The notes beneath the pieces are model-generated. The model did not search any database. It was not told the DNA's origin and was given only the letters and a program-made list of their open reading frames with translations. The translations under genes and the position numbers were made by a program. From Pararhodobacter sp. CCB-MM2 (GTDB taxonomy: Bacteria; Pseudomonadota; Alphaproteobacteria; Rhodobacterales; Rhodobacteraceae): DNA of 36,651 nt. Position 1 is the stretch's first letter. Every line of letters begins with the position of its first letter. Location: the NCBI RefSeq assembly GCF_001691415.1, contig NZ_LRRR01000038.1, positions 1-36,651 on the forward strand. The letters run 5' to 3'. Below are positions 7,930 to 16,250 of the stretch, piece after piece.

Positions 7930-8621
7930 GTGATCCGCTGCCGCTGGTCCTCGTGCCCGGCATGATGTGCGATGCGCGGATGTGGGGGGCGCTGCCGGCG
8001 TCCCTCGGCCCGCGCGCCGTCCATCACGCCCTGCCCAAGGGCGACGAGACGCTTCCCGGCATCGCCACCGCCCTGCTGCGCGAGTTGCCCGAGCGGTTCG
8101 CGCTGGCCGGGCTGTCGATGGGCGGCATCGTCGCCATGGAGATGCTGGCGCAGGCGCCCGAACGGATCGAGCGACTGGCGCTTCTGGACACCAACCCCTT
8201 GGCGGAACTGCCCGAGGTTCGCGCCCGCCGCGCCCCTCAGGTGGCACGGGTGCTGGCGGGCGGGCTCGACGCGGTGATGCAGGCCGAGATGATGCCGCAT
8301 TACCTCGCCGATCCTTCGGACCTTGAGACACTGGCGCTCTGCCTCGACATGGCCCGCGCCCTCGGGCCCGAGGCCTTCCGCCGCCAATCGCTCGCCCTGC
8401 GGGATCGCGCCGACCGGACCGAGACCCTGCGCGCCTACCATGGCCCCGCGCTGGTCCTGACCGGCGCCGAGGATCGCCTCTGCCCCCGCGACCGGCACGA
8501 TCTGATGCACGCGCTGATGCCGCAATCGCGGTTGGTCGTCGTGGAGGGCGCCGGCCATCTGCCGCCGCTGGAACAACCCGCCGCCACGCTCGCGGCGCTG
8601 AAGGAATGGCTCGAGACATGA
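7926..8621 (+). CDS. Alpha/beta-hydrolase
   Basis: A 231-residue serine hydrolase of the alpha/beta fold. The nucleophile elbow GLSMGG puts Ser64 in place, with Asp183 (GAEDRLCP) and His211 (GAGHLPPLEQP) completing the triad; VLVPGMMCDARMW near the N-terminus forms the oxyanion region. Proteins of this group cleave esters, lactones or C-C bonds of small metabolites. Translation appears to start at the GTG at 7926, which overlaps the preceding stop (GTGA); no ATG start is present nearby. It lies between a cupin and an RraA-family gene, and the run cupin, hydrolase, RraA suggests a lactone or ester step ahead of an aldol-type cleavage. That order is inferred, not shown. Confidence 0.88.
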   Translation: MSDPLPLVLVPGMMCDARMWGALPASLGPRAVHHALPKGDETLPGIATALLRELPERFALAGLSMGGIVAMEMLAQAPERIERLALLDTNPLAELPEVRARRAPQVARVLAGGLDAVMQAEMMPHYLADPSDLETLALCLDMARALGPEAFRRQSLALRDRADRTETLRAYHGPALVLTGAEDRLCPRDRHDLMHALMPQSRLVVVEGAGHLPPLEQPAATLAALKEWLET

Positions 8622-9310
8622 CCCCGACACTTCTGGACCTGCTGCGCCGGGTCGACACACCCACCGTCTGCAACGCCATCGAGGTGGTGCAGGGCAAGCG
8701 CGGCTTTGATGGCTTCACCCGCGGCACCATGCTGTGCTCGGAACCCGGCGGCAGCGTCGTCGGCTATGCCGTCACCGCGCAGATCGCCGCGCTGGCCCCG
8801 CCGACCGAGGCGCCCGAAGTCATCCGCGCCCGCCGCATGGCCTATTACAAGGCGATGCATGACGCGCCCAAGCCCTCAATCGCGGTGATCGAGGATCTGG
8901 ATTACCCCGATTGCATCGGCGCCTATTGGGGCGAGGTGAACACCACGATCCACAAGGGCTTCGGCATGGCCGGCGCGCTGACCAATGGCGTCATGCGCGA
9001 CCTCGGCGACCTGCCCGAGGGCTTTCCGGTGATCGCCGGCAGCATCGGCCCCAGCCACGGTTTCGTGCACGTCCGCAGCCTTGGCGAGCCCGTCACGGTG
9101 TTCGGCCTGCGGGTGGCGCAGGGCGATCTGGTGCATGCCGACCGCCATGGCGCGGTGGTCATCCCCGCCGAAGTCGTGGCGCAGCTGGAGGCGGGGATCG
9201 GGCAATTGCTGGCCTCGGAAAAGCTGATCCTCGATCCCGCGCGCGCTGATGGCTTTGATTTCAACGCCTTCGAGGCCGCCTGGACCGCTTTCGAGAACGC
9301 CCGCACCTGA
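8618..9310 (+). CDS. RraA-family protein, possible 4-hydroxy-2-oxoacid aldolase/decarboxylase
   Basis: A 230-residue member of the RraA/HMG-CHA aldolase family. Enzymatic members use a divalent metal to cleave 4-hydroxy-2-oxo acids to pyruvate or to decarboxylate oxaloacetate; RraA itself inhibits RNase E. The metal/substrate motif is seen as GALTNGVMRDL with Arg127 and Asp128. The glycine-rich GSIGPSHGFVHV, GLRVAQGDLVHADRHGAVVIP and the N-terminal TPTVCNAIE are usual for the family. The ATG at 8618 overlaps the hydrolase stop; an in-frame ATG at 8606 would give a deeper overlap. In a catabolic operon an aldolase or decarboxylase role is more plausible than RNase E control. It is the last gene before a 237-bp gap. 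Confidence 0.85.
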   Translation: MTPTLLDLLRRVDTPTVCNAIEVVQGKRGFDGFTRGTMLCSEPGGSVVGYAVTAQIAALAPPTEAPEVIRARRMAYYKAMHDAPKPSIAVIEDLDYPDCIGAYWGEVNTTIHKGFGMAGALTNGVMRDLGDLPEGFPVIAGSIGPSHGFVHVRSLGEPVTVFGLRVAQGDLVHADRHGAVVIPAEVVAQLEAGIGQLLASEKLILDPARADGFDFNAFEAAWTAFENART

Positions 9311-9547
9311 CAGGGACCAGCCTCATTCTTTCGTATTGCCGGTCCGCGTGCCCCTTGGCGGGCGCCTCGGGATGGCCGCGACCGCCCGTCGATGACTGCG
9401 GCAAACCAACGATCGCAGCGTAGCGAGAGGGGCCGGCTTTCCCGCCGGGCCCTTGCGTCCCGAAAGGCCTTCTTTCCTATCGATAGCCCTTCTTGGCAGA
9501 CGACCCCCTTTGCCTTTGCGAAAATCCCGCAAAACGCCGGAGGGGCC
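9311..9547 (+). promoter_or_regulatory. Intergenic region with two inverted repeats before the aldehyde dehydrogenase
   Basis: This 237-bp gap probably holds a promoter for the next two genes. Two symmetric sites stand out: a perfect 10-bp palindrome CTATCGATAG at 9477-9486, and TTTGCG-N7-CGCAAA at 9515-9533. Their centres are about 42 bp apart, close to four helical turns. A -35-like TTGGCA is at 9493-9498, but no convincing -10 follows. The second site has the T-N11-A form common to LysR targets, though the binding protein cannot be named. The rest holds only weak GC hairpins (around 9430-9450) and no gene I can support. Confidence 0.4.
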
Positions 9548-10981
9548 ATGACCGAGATCCATCGCAACTACATCGCCGGAGACTGGGTCGACGCCACAAC
9601 GGCCGCCGAGAACCGCAGCCCCTCCAATCCCGACGACCTGATCGGCCTCTACGCCCGAGGCGGCGCCGCCGATGTCGACGCCGCCGTGGCCGCGGCGAAG
9701 GCGGCTCAGCCCGCTTGGGCCGGCGCCTCGCCGCAAGTCCGCTCAGACGTGTTACGCCGGGCGGGCGAGATGTTGCTGGCACGGGTCGACGAGATGGGCC
9801 GCTTGCTGGCCCGCGAGGAAGGCAAGACGCTGAGTGAGGCCAAGGGCGAGGCCCTGCGCGCGGCGCACTTGTTCCTGTTCTATGCGGGTGAGGTTCTGCG
9901 GATCCCCGGTGAGAAGCTCGCCTCCCTGCGCGAGGGGGTCGAGGTCGAGGTCACGCGCGAGCCCTTGGGTGTCGTCGGCCTCATCACCCCGTGGAACTTC
10001 CCGATCGCCATCCCGGCGTGGAAGACCGCGCCCGCGCTGGCCGCCGGCAATGCCGTTGTTCTCAAACCCGCCGACCAGACCCCCGGATGCGCGCATCGTC
10101 TGGCGCAGATCCTCGAGGCGGCGGGTTGCCCTATGGGCGTGTTCAACCTCGTGATGGGCCGCGGGTCCGAGATCGGGGCCGCGCTGGTCGGCCATCCCGA
10201 TGTGGCGGCGATCTCCTTCACCGGCTCGGAACGGGTCGGGCGCGGGATCGCGCGGGGCTGCGCCGAGGGGATGAAGAAGGTGCAGCTGGAGATGGGCGGC
10301 AAGAACCCGATGGTGGTGACGGGCGCCGCCGATCTGGAGCTGGCCGTCGCCACCTGCCTCAACGGCGCGTTCTTCTCGACCGGGCAGCGCTGCACGGCGT
10401 CGTCGCGGTTGATCGTCACCGCCGATATCCATGACGCCTTCGCCGAGAAGCTGGCCGCTGCGATGAGCGCCTTGCGTGTGGGCGACCCGCTCGACCCCGA
10501 GACGCAGATCGGGCCCGTGGTGTCCGAGGCGCAATTGGCCGGGAACCTCGATTACATCGCTTTGGCGCGGGATGAGGGCTGCGAGGTGATCGGCGGGCAG
10601 CGGCTGAATCGAAAGGGCAGCTTTCAGGCCCCGGCGCTGTTCCTTGGCGCGACCAACGCTATGCGCGTCTCGCGCGAGGAGATCTTCGGCCCCTGCGCGG
10701 CCCTCATCAAAGTCGCGGATTTCGACGAGGCGCTGGCGGTAGCGAATGACACGCCGTTCGGCCTGTCCTCGGGCATTTGCACCGGCTCGCTGAAGGAGGC
10801 GACCGAGTTCCGGCGCCGGTCCAAGGCCGGGATGGTCATGGTCAACCTGCCGACCGCTGGCGTCGACTACCATGTGCCGTTCGGCGGGCGCGGGGCCTCA
10901 AGCCTCGGCGGGCGCGAACAGGGGCGGATGGCGATGGATTTCTACACCGGCGTGAAAACCGCCTATACCTTCGCGGGGTGA
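9548..10981 (+). CDS. Aldehyde dehydrogenase, 2-oxoglutarate-semialdehyde type
   Basis: A 477-residue NAD(P)-dependent aldehyde dehydrogenase. Catalytic residues are Asn150 (TPWNFP), Glu248 (LEMGGKN) and the nucleophile Cys282 (STGQRCTASS); the cofactor motif FTGSERVGRGI is also present. The C-terminal GGREQGRMAMDFYTGVKTAY resembles the YcbD/GucD branch that oxidises 2-oxoglutarate semialdehyde, the final step of non-phosphorylating aldarate and pentose oxidation. From motifs alone a succinate-semialdehyde or other acid-aldehyde substrate remains possible. The ATG at 9548 has CGGAGGGG upstream and starts the normal TEIHRNYIAGDW; an upstream in-frame ATG at 9392 adds about 52 residues with no family counterpart. 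The next gene begins 4 bases after its stop. Confidence 0.9.
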   Translation: MTEIHRNYIAGDWVDATTAAENRSPSNPDDLIGLYARGGAADVDAAVAAAKAAQPAWAGASPQVRSDVLRRAGEMLLARVDEMGRLLAREEGKTLSEAKGEALRAAHLFLFYAGEVLRIPGEKLASLREGVEVEVTREPLGVVGLITPWNFPIAIPAWKTAPALAAGNAVVLKPADQTPGCAHRLAQILEAAGCPMGVFNLVMGRGSEIGAALVGHPDVAAISFTGSERVGRGIARGCAEGMKKVQLEMGGKNPMVVTGAADLELAVATCLNGAFFSTGQRCTASSRLIVTADIHDAFAEKLAAAMSALRVGDPLDPETQIGPVVSEAQLAGNLDYIALARDEGCEVIGGQRLNRKGSFQAPALFLGATNAMRVSREEIFGPCAALIKVADFDEALAVANDTPFGLSSGICTGSLKEATEFRRRSKAGMVMVNLPTAGVDYHVPFGGRGASSLGGREQGRMAMDFYTGVKTAYTFAG

Positions 10982-10984
10982 GTG

Positions 10985-12394
10985 ATGGGCCTCTCCGATG
11001 AACTCGCCGCGCTCCTTGGCCCCTCGGGCTGGCTGACCGGCGCCGACACCGAGCCCTACCGCCGTGATTGGTTGAACCGCTACGGCGAGGAGCCGCTGGG
11101 CGTGGCGCGTCCAGCGACAACGGCGGAAGTGTCCGCGGTGATGGCGGCCTGCCATGCGGCGGGCGTTCCGGTCGTGCCGCAGGGGGGCAATACCGGGCTG
11201 TGCGGTTCGGGCGTCGCGGGGGCCGAGGGCTGGGTGATCCTGTCCCTGTCGCGCATGGCGGCGATCGGCGCGGTGGACCGTGACAGCGCCTCGATCGAGG
11301 TCGAAGCCGGCGCGGTTCTGGCGCAGGTGCATGCGACGCTGACGGGCTCGGGGCTGGATCTGCCGATGCATCTGGGGGCCGAGGGCAGCGCGCGGATCGG
11401 CGGGTTGATCGGCACCAATGCGGGCGGCTCGCAGGCGTTCCGGCATGGAATGATGGGCGATCTGGTCTTGGGGCTGGAAGTCGTGCTGGCCGATGGCACG
11501 ATCTGGGACAGCCGCCGCGCGGTCTTGAAGGACAACGCAGGCTATCAGTTGAAGCGCCTGTTCGCGGGATCCGAAGGGACGCTCGGCGTGGTGACGCGGG
11601 CGGTGTTGCGGCTGACGGCCACGCCCCGCGCCCGGCAAACGGCGTTGCTGGCCGTACCCTCGGCCGAGGCGCTGGTGGCTTTGGGGGTGCTCCTCAGGGC
11701 CGAGGCGCAGGAATTCCTCGCCGGGATGGAGTTCTTCTGCGAACTGGGCCTCGATCTGACGCTGCGCCATGTCGCGGGGGTCAGCTTCCCGTTGGAGAGC
11801 CGCGCGCCGTTCTATCTTCTGGTTGAGCTGGCGACGACCTCGGCCTTCGTGCCGCTGGAGGCGATCATGGAGGGGCTGTTGGAGCGCGCGATGGAGGAAG
11901 GGTTGGTCAGCGACGGAGCCCTCGCCGCATCGGAAGCGCAAAGGCTGGCTTTCTGGCGTCTGCGCGAGGAACAGCCCGAGGGACAGCGGCTGGAAGGCCC
12001 ACAGCTGAAACACGATCTGTCGGTTCCGGTCGGTCGCATCCCGGATTTCCTGCGCCAAGGCGCCGATCTGTGCGAGGCGCTGTGCCCGGGCGTGCGGATC
12101 AATCCTTTCGGGCATCTGGGCGACGGGAATATCCATTACAACCTGTCTCCGGCGACAGGGGCCGCGGATTTCAGGGGCATGGAGGTGGAACTGGGCTTGT
12201 CGCTGGCGCGGCTGGCGCAGGAAGCCGGCGGCTCGTTCGCGGCCGAGCATGGGCTGGGACGGTCGAAGATCGCTCTGGCGGATCATCTGCGCGCCCCGCA
12301 GGAACGCGCCTTGATGCGGGCGGTGAAGCAGGCGCTGGACCCTAAAGCGTCGCTCAATCCCGGAGTCATTCTGCGGCCAAAACAGAAAGAATAA
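10985..12394 (+). CDS. FAD-binding D-2-hydroxyacid dehydrogenase (D-lactate/D-2-hydroxyglutarate type)
   Basis: A 469-residue flavoprotein of the GlcD/D-2-hydroxyglutarate dehydrogenase family. The N-terminal PCMH FAD domain shows VPVVPQGGNTGLCGSG, a short glycine-rich GLIGTNAGGSQAFRHG, GLEVVLADG and DNAGYQLKRLFAGSEGTLG. The C-terminal domain carries the metal-binding HLGDGNIHYN and the EHGLGRSK motif. Such enzymes oxidise a D-2-hydroxyacid to the 2-oxoacid and pass electrons to ETF, quinone or cytochrome. Together with the preceding semialdehyde dehydrogenase, 2-oxoglutarate would be a natural common product, but D-lactate or another D-hydroxyacid is equally possible. The ATG at 10985 is preferred over the GTG at 10982. 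The etfA gene at the left border would supply a possible electron acceptor. Confidence 0.9.
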   Translation: MGLSDELAALLGPSGWLTGADTEPYRRDWLNRYGEEPLGVARPATTAEVSAVMAACHAAGVPVVPQGGNTGLCGSGVAGAEGWVILSLSRMAAIGAVDRDSASIEVEAGAVLAQVHATLTGSGLDLPMHLGAEGSARIGGLIGTNAGGSQAFRHGMMGDLVLGLEVVLADGTIWDSRRAVLKDNAGYQLKRLFAGSEGTLGVVTRAVLRLTATPRARQTALLAVPSAEALVALGVLLRAEAQEFLAGMEFFCELGLDLTLRHVAGVSFPLESRAPFYLLVELATTSAFVPLEAIMEGLLERAMEEGLVSDGALAASEAQRLAFWRLREEQPEGQRLEGPQLKHDLSVPVGRIPDFLRQGADLCEALCPGVRINPFGHLGDGNIHYNLSPATGAADFRGMEVELGLSLARLAQEAGGSFAAEHGLGRSKIALADHLRAPQERALMRAVKQALDPKASLNPGVILRPKQKE

Positions 12395-12489
12395 CTTTCC
12401 TTTCTCACGCCGAACTTCATTTTCCCGAACCGCGCCGGACCGCATGATCACCTGAACGGGCGATGAGCCTCTGACAGCACAGGTGACGC
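12395..12489 (+). promoter_or_regulatory. Short intergenic region, likely promoter of the ThDP-hyuAB operon
   Basis: Ninety-five bases separate two co-directional genes in an otherwise tightly packed stretch, and the first 26 bases are pyrimidine-rich. A ribosome-binding AGGTGA lies at 12481-12486 before the ATG at 12490. I see no clear -35/-10 pair, hairpin or copy of the operators found elsewhere in the window. A separate promoter is inferred from the gap only. Confidence 0.3.
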
Positions 12490-14166
12490 ATGACGGGACA
12501 GACACGAAACGGCGGGCAGATTCTCGTCGAGAGCCTGCTGGCGCTGGGGGCCGAGAAGGGCTTCGGCGTGCCGGGCGAAAGCTATCTCGCCGTGCTCGAT
12601 GCGCTGCATGACACCAAAGGGCGGCTCGATTTCATCAATTGCCGTAACGAGGGGGGCGCGGCCTTCATGGCCGCCGCCTGGGGCAAGCTGACGGCCAAGC
12701 CCGGCCTGTGCTTTGTCACCCGCGGGCCGGGCGCGACCAATGCCTCGATCGGTGTGCATACGGCGATGCAGGACAGCGTGCCGATGCTCCTGTTCGTGGG
12801 GCAGGTCGGCACCGACATGAAGGGCCGCGAGGCGTTTCAGGAACTCGATTACAAGGCCGTCTTCGGCACGATGGCGAAATGGGTGGTCGAGATCGACGAC
12901 GTCGCCCGCATCCCCGAGATCCTCGCCCGCGCCTGGACCACGGCCCTGACCGGCCGCCCGGGCCCCGTGGTCATCGCGCTGCCCGAAGACATGCTGACCG
13001 ACCTCACCGATGCCGCGCCGCTGACCACCCTGCCCCGCATGGCCGAGCCCGCGCCGACCGCCGAGACCATGGAGCAGGTCCGCGCGATCCTGTCCTCGGC
13101 CGAGCGTCCGCTGCTGCTCATGGGCGGCGCCAACTGGACCGCGCAGGGGCAAGCGGACCTCAAGGCCTTTGCCGAGGCCAGTGACATCCCCGTCGTCGCC
13201 GCCTTCCGCTATCAGGACCAGTTCGACAATTTCTCGACCGTCTTCGCGGGCGAAGCGGGCGTCGGCATGAGCGCCTCGGTCCGCCGGCTGATGACCGAGG
13301 CCGATGTGATCCTCGCCGTCAACGTCCGGTTTGGCGAGATGACCACCGATGGCTACACGCTGCTGAATGTGCCGATACCGAAACAGCGGCTGGTGCATGT
13401 GCATGGCTCGGCCGATGAATTGGGCAAGATCTATCAGCCGGAACTCGGCGTGCAGGCCGGGGCCAATGCCTTTGCCGCGGCCTTGAGCCCGGTGCAGGGC
13501 CCCTGGGCCGATTGGCGCGCGCAGGCGCGGGCGGAATGGGAGGCGGGGTTCGACGCGCCGGCCCAGCCCTCGCCCGTGGATATGGTGATCGCCACCGCCC
13601 ATCTGCGTGACGTGCTGCCGGCCAACGTGATCCTGACCAACGGGGCGGGCAACTTCACCGTCTGGCCGAACAAGTTCTTCAAATTCGGCCCGGATGCCCG
13701 CCTGCTGGGTCCGCAATCGGGGGCCATGGGTTACGGCGTCCCCGCCGCCATCGCCGCCAAGGTCGCCGACCCTTCGCGCACTGTCGTGTGCTTTGCCGGC
13801 GACGGCGATTTCCAGATGAATTGCCAAGAATTGGCGACCGCTGCGCAATATAACGCGCAGCCGATCATCCTGCTTCTGAACAACGGCATCTACGGCACGA
13901 TCCGCGCCCATCAGGAACGCCACTATCCTGAGCGCGTCTCGGGCACCGACATGATCAACCCGGATTTCGTCGCGCTGGCAAAGGCTTACGGCTTCCATGC
14001 CGAACATGTCGCCACCACCGACGATTTCCCCGCCGCCTTCGATCGCGCGCTGAACTCCAAGACCGGCGCGGTGCTGAACCTCGATATCTCGCCCGAAGCC
14101 CTGACCCCTCGCCAGACCCTGAGCCAGATGCGCGCAGCGGCCTTTGCCCGGAAAGCAGCCCAATGA
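12490..14166 (+). CDS. Thiamine-diphosphate-dependent enzyme, acetolactate-synthase-like
   Basis: A 558-residue member of the ThDP decarboxylase/carboligase family, with the N-terminal pyrimidine-binding, central and C-terminal diphosphate-binding domains in order. The cofactor-activating glutamate is Glu54 (CRNEGGAAFMA), so it is not a glyoxylate carboligase, which lacks it. The ThDP-Mg motif runs from GDGDF at 437 to NNG at 464-466. RYQDQFDNFSTVFAGEAGVG in the middle domain is not the classical FAD-binding pattern of biosynthetic acetolactate synthase, and no small subunit gene is adjacent. A 2-oxoacid decarboxylase or carboligase of catabolic type is most likely; the substrate is not evident. 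It opens a six-gene operon, and its stop overlaps the hyuA start. Confidence 0.88.
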   Translation: MTGQTRNGGQILVESLLALGAEKGFGVPGESYLAVLDALHDTKGRLDFINCRNEGGAAFMAAAWGKLTAKPGLCFVTRGPGATNASIGVHTAMQDSVPMLLFVGQVGTDMKGREAFQELDYKAVFGTMAKWVVEIDDVARIPEILARAWTTALTGRPGPVVIALPEDMLTDLTDAAPLTTLPRMAEPAPTAETMEQVRAILSSAERPLLLMGGANWTAQGQADLKAFAEASDIPVVAAFRYQDQFDNFSTVFAGEAGVGMSASVRRLMTEADVILAVNVRFGEMTTDGYTLLNVPIPKQRLVHVHGSADELGKIYQPELGVQAGANAFAAALSPVQGPWADWRAQARAEWEAGFDAPAQPSPVDMVIATAHLRDVLPANVILTNGAGNFTVWPNKFFKFGPDARLLGPQSGAMGYGVPAAIAAKVADPSRTVVCFAGDGDFQMNCQELATAAQYNAQPIILLLNNGIYGTIRAHQERHYPERVSGTDMINPDFVALAKAYGFHAEHVATTDDFPAAFDRALNSKTGAVLNLDISPEALTPRQTLSQMRAAAFARKAAQ

Positions 14167-16250
14167 ATTCGACCATCCGACTTGGCGCCGATATCGGCGG
14201 CACCTTCACCGATATCGCGCTCGACTGCCGGGGCGTGATGGTCTCGACCAAGGTCCTGACCAATTACACCGCGCCGGAACAGGCGATCCTCGACGGGATC
14301 GACATCGTGCTGGAACAGGCGGGAGTGAACTATGGCGATCTGGAGATCGTCATCCACGGCACGACGCTGGCGACCAACGCGCTGATCGAACGCCGCGGCG
14401 CGAAGACGGCCTTCGTGACGACCGAAGGCTTCCGCGACGTGATCGAGATGCGGACCGAGAGCCGCTTCGACCAATACGATCTGAACATCCAGCTGCCGAC
14501 GCCGCTGGTCCCGCGCGAGGATCGCTTCCCCATCGCAGGCCGCATCGGCGCGCAGGGGCAGGAGCTGGCGCCGCTCGATGAAGCCGCGCTCGAGGCCGTG
14601 GCCGAGACGATCGCGGCGGGTGGCTATGGCGCGGTGGCGATCGGCTTCATCCATTCCTACCTGAACCCCGCGCATGAACGCCGGGCGCGCGAGATCATCG
14701 CGGCGAAGGTCGCTCTGCCGATCTCCATTTCCAGCGAAGTCTCGCCGCAGATGCGCGAGTTCGAACGCTTCAACACCGTCTGCGCGAACGCTTATGTGCG
14801 CCCGCAGATGGCGTCCTATCTGGACCGGCTGCAAGTGCGGCTGAAAGACAAGGGCGCCTCCTGCCCGGTGTTCATGATCCACTCGGGCGGGGGCCTCGTG
14901 TCGGTCGATACGGCGGCGGAATTCCCGGTGCGTCTGGTCGAATCCGGCCCGGCCGGTGGCGCGATCTTTGCCGCCGACGTGGCGAAGCGGTTCGATCTGG
15001 ACAAGGTCGTCAGCTACGACATGGGCGGCACCACCGCGAAGATCTGCCTGATCGAGGATTTCGCGCCCAAGACCGCGCGGACCTTCGAGGTCGCGCGCAC
15101 CACCCGCTTCGCCAAGGGCTCGGGCATGCCGATCTCGATCCCGGTGATCGAGATGATCGAGATCGGCGCGGGCGGTGGCTCGATCGCTTGGGTCGATGCG
15201 ATGGGTCGCATCCAGACCGGCCCGGAGAGCGCGGCCTCGGAACCCGGCCCGGCCTGCTATCAGCGCGGCGGCGAGCGTCCGGCGATCACCGACGCCGATG
15301 TGGTGCTGGCCAAGATCGACCCCGACAATTTCGCCGGCGGCGCGATCAAGCTGTCGCGCCCCTTGGCCGAGGCCGCGATCCTGAAGGACGTGGGCGCGAA
15401 GCTGGGCCTCGATGCCCGCGCGGCGGCCTTCGGCATCGGCGAGGTGGTGGACGAGAACATGGCCAACGCCGCCCGCGTCCATGCGGTCGAGAACGGCAAG
15501 AACATCTCGGACAACATCATGGTCGCCTTCGGCGGCGCCGCGCCCCTGCATGCCGCCCGCCTGTGCGAGAAACTCGGGATCGGTGAATGCCTGATCCCGC
15601 CGGGCGCGGGCGTGGGCTCGGCCATCGGCTTCCTGAAGGCGCCGTTCGGCTATGAATCCTTGGCCTCGCGCATCGTCGGACTGTCGGACTTCCAGCCCGA
15701 GGACATCAACGCCCTGATCGCCGATCTGAAAGCCACCGCCGAGGGCTTCGTGCGCCAAGGCACCGAGGGCACGATCCTGCGCGAGATCACCGCCTTCATG
15801 CGCTACCGTGGCCAAGGCTGGGAAATCCCGGTCCCCCTGCCCGACCGCCCCTTTACCGGCGATGACGTGGCGCTGATCCGCACGCGGTTCCTCGACGCCT
15901 ATGCCCGCTTCTTCGGGCGCGCGATCGACGGGCTGTCGGGCTTGGAGATCGAGATCGTCACGATCTCGGTCAAGGCGATGGACGAACGGCCCGCGCCCGA
16001 ACCTGTCACCCTGACCCGGGGCGAGCGGCCCTTCCACCCGGCCCAGCACCGCAAGGTCTTCGATCCCGCACAAGCGACGGAGCTCACCACCGCCATCGTC
16101 GCGCGCGAGGATCTGGCGGCAGGCGACCGCGTGTCCGGCCCCGCCGTCATCACCGAACGCGAGACCTCGACCGTCGTCACCTCGCCCTTCGATGTCGTCA
16201 TGCAACCCGATGGCTCGCTTCTCATTCTGCGCAAGGATATCGCCCAATGA
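14163..16250 (+). CDS. hyuA: Hydantoinase/oxoprolinase family subunit A (ATP-dependent)
   Basis: A 695-residue HyuA-type subunit. The family includes N-methylhydantoinase, 5-oxoprolinase, caprolactamase and acetone/acetophenone carboxylase; ATP phosphorylates an amide or enol oxygen in the A subunit before ring opening or carboxylation. The actin-like ATPase motifs are seen: LGADIGGTFTDIAL near 7-20, HGTTLATNALIERRG, FERFNTVCANAYVRP, SGGGLVSVDTA, VESGPAGGAIFAA and YDMGGTTAKICL with Asp286. GAGGGSIAWVDAMG and ASEPGPACYQRGG follow. It overlaps its neighbours on both sides by 4 bases and is followed by the matching B subunit. No gamma subunit of acetone-carboxylase type is present, so hydrolysis of a cyclic amide is favoured over carboxylation. 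Confidence 0.95.
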   Translation: MNSTIRLGADIGGTFTDIALDCRGVMVSTKVLTNYTAPEQAILDGIDIVLEQAGVNYGDLEIVIHGTTLATNALIERRGAKTAFVTTEGFRDVIEMRTESRFDQYDLNIQLPTPLVPREDRFPIAGRIGAQGQELAPLDEAALEAVAETIAAGGYGAVAIGFIHSYLNPAHERRAREIIAAKVALPISISSEVSPQMREFERFNTVCANAYVRPQMASYLDRLQVRLKDKGASCPVFMIHSGGGLVSVDTAAEFPVRLVESGPAGGAIFAADVAKRFDLDKVVSYDMGGTTAKICLIEDFAPKTARTFEVARTTRFAKGSGMPISIPVIEMIEIGAGGGSIAWVDAMGRIQTGPESAASEPGPACYQRGGERPAITDADVVLAKIDPDNFAGGAIKLSRPLAEAAILKDVGAKLGLDARAAAFGIGEVVDENMANAARVHAVENGKNISDNIMVAFGGAAPLHAARLCEKLGIGECLIPPGAGVGSAIGFLKAPFGYESLASRIVGLSDFQPEDINALIADLKATAEGFVRQGTEGTILREITAFMRYRGQGWEIPVPLPDRPFTGDDVALIRTRFLDAYARFFGRAIDGLSGLEIEIVTISVKAMDERPAPEPVTLTRGERPFHPAQHRKVFDPAQATELTTAIVAREDLAAGDRVSGPAVITERETSTVVTSPFDVVMQPDGSLLILRKDIAQ

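Noticed and set aside
6946..8730. A 594-codon minus-strand open frame opposite the bicupin and hydrolase genes
   Set aside because: Composition is Arg/Pro/Ala-rich without motifs, while the plus strand encodes proteins with complete cupin and serine-hydrolase motifs.
12490..14166. Glyoxylate carboligase, because of the GarR-like gene
   Set aside because: Glyoxylate carboligase lacks the cofactor-activating glutamate, which is present here as Glu54, and the gene is not near garR.
13986..16247. A 753-codon open frame on the minus strand opposite hyuA
   Set aside because: It is fully antisense to the recognised hyuA and the end of the ThDP gene, and its protein is Arg/Asp/His/Gly-rich with no domain. 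Long antisense frames are common in GC-rich genes.
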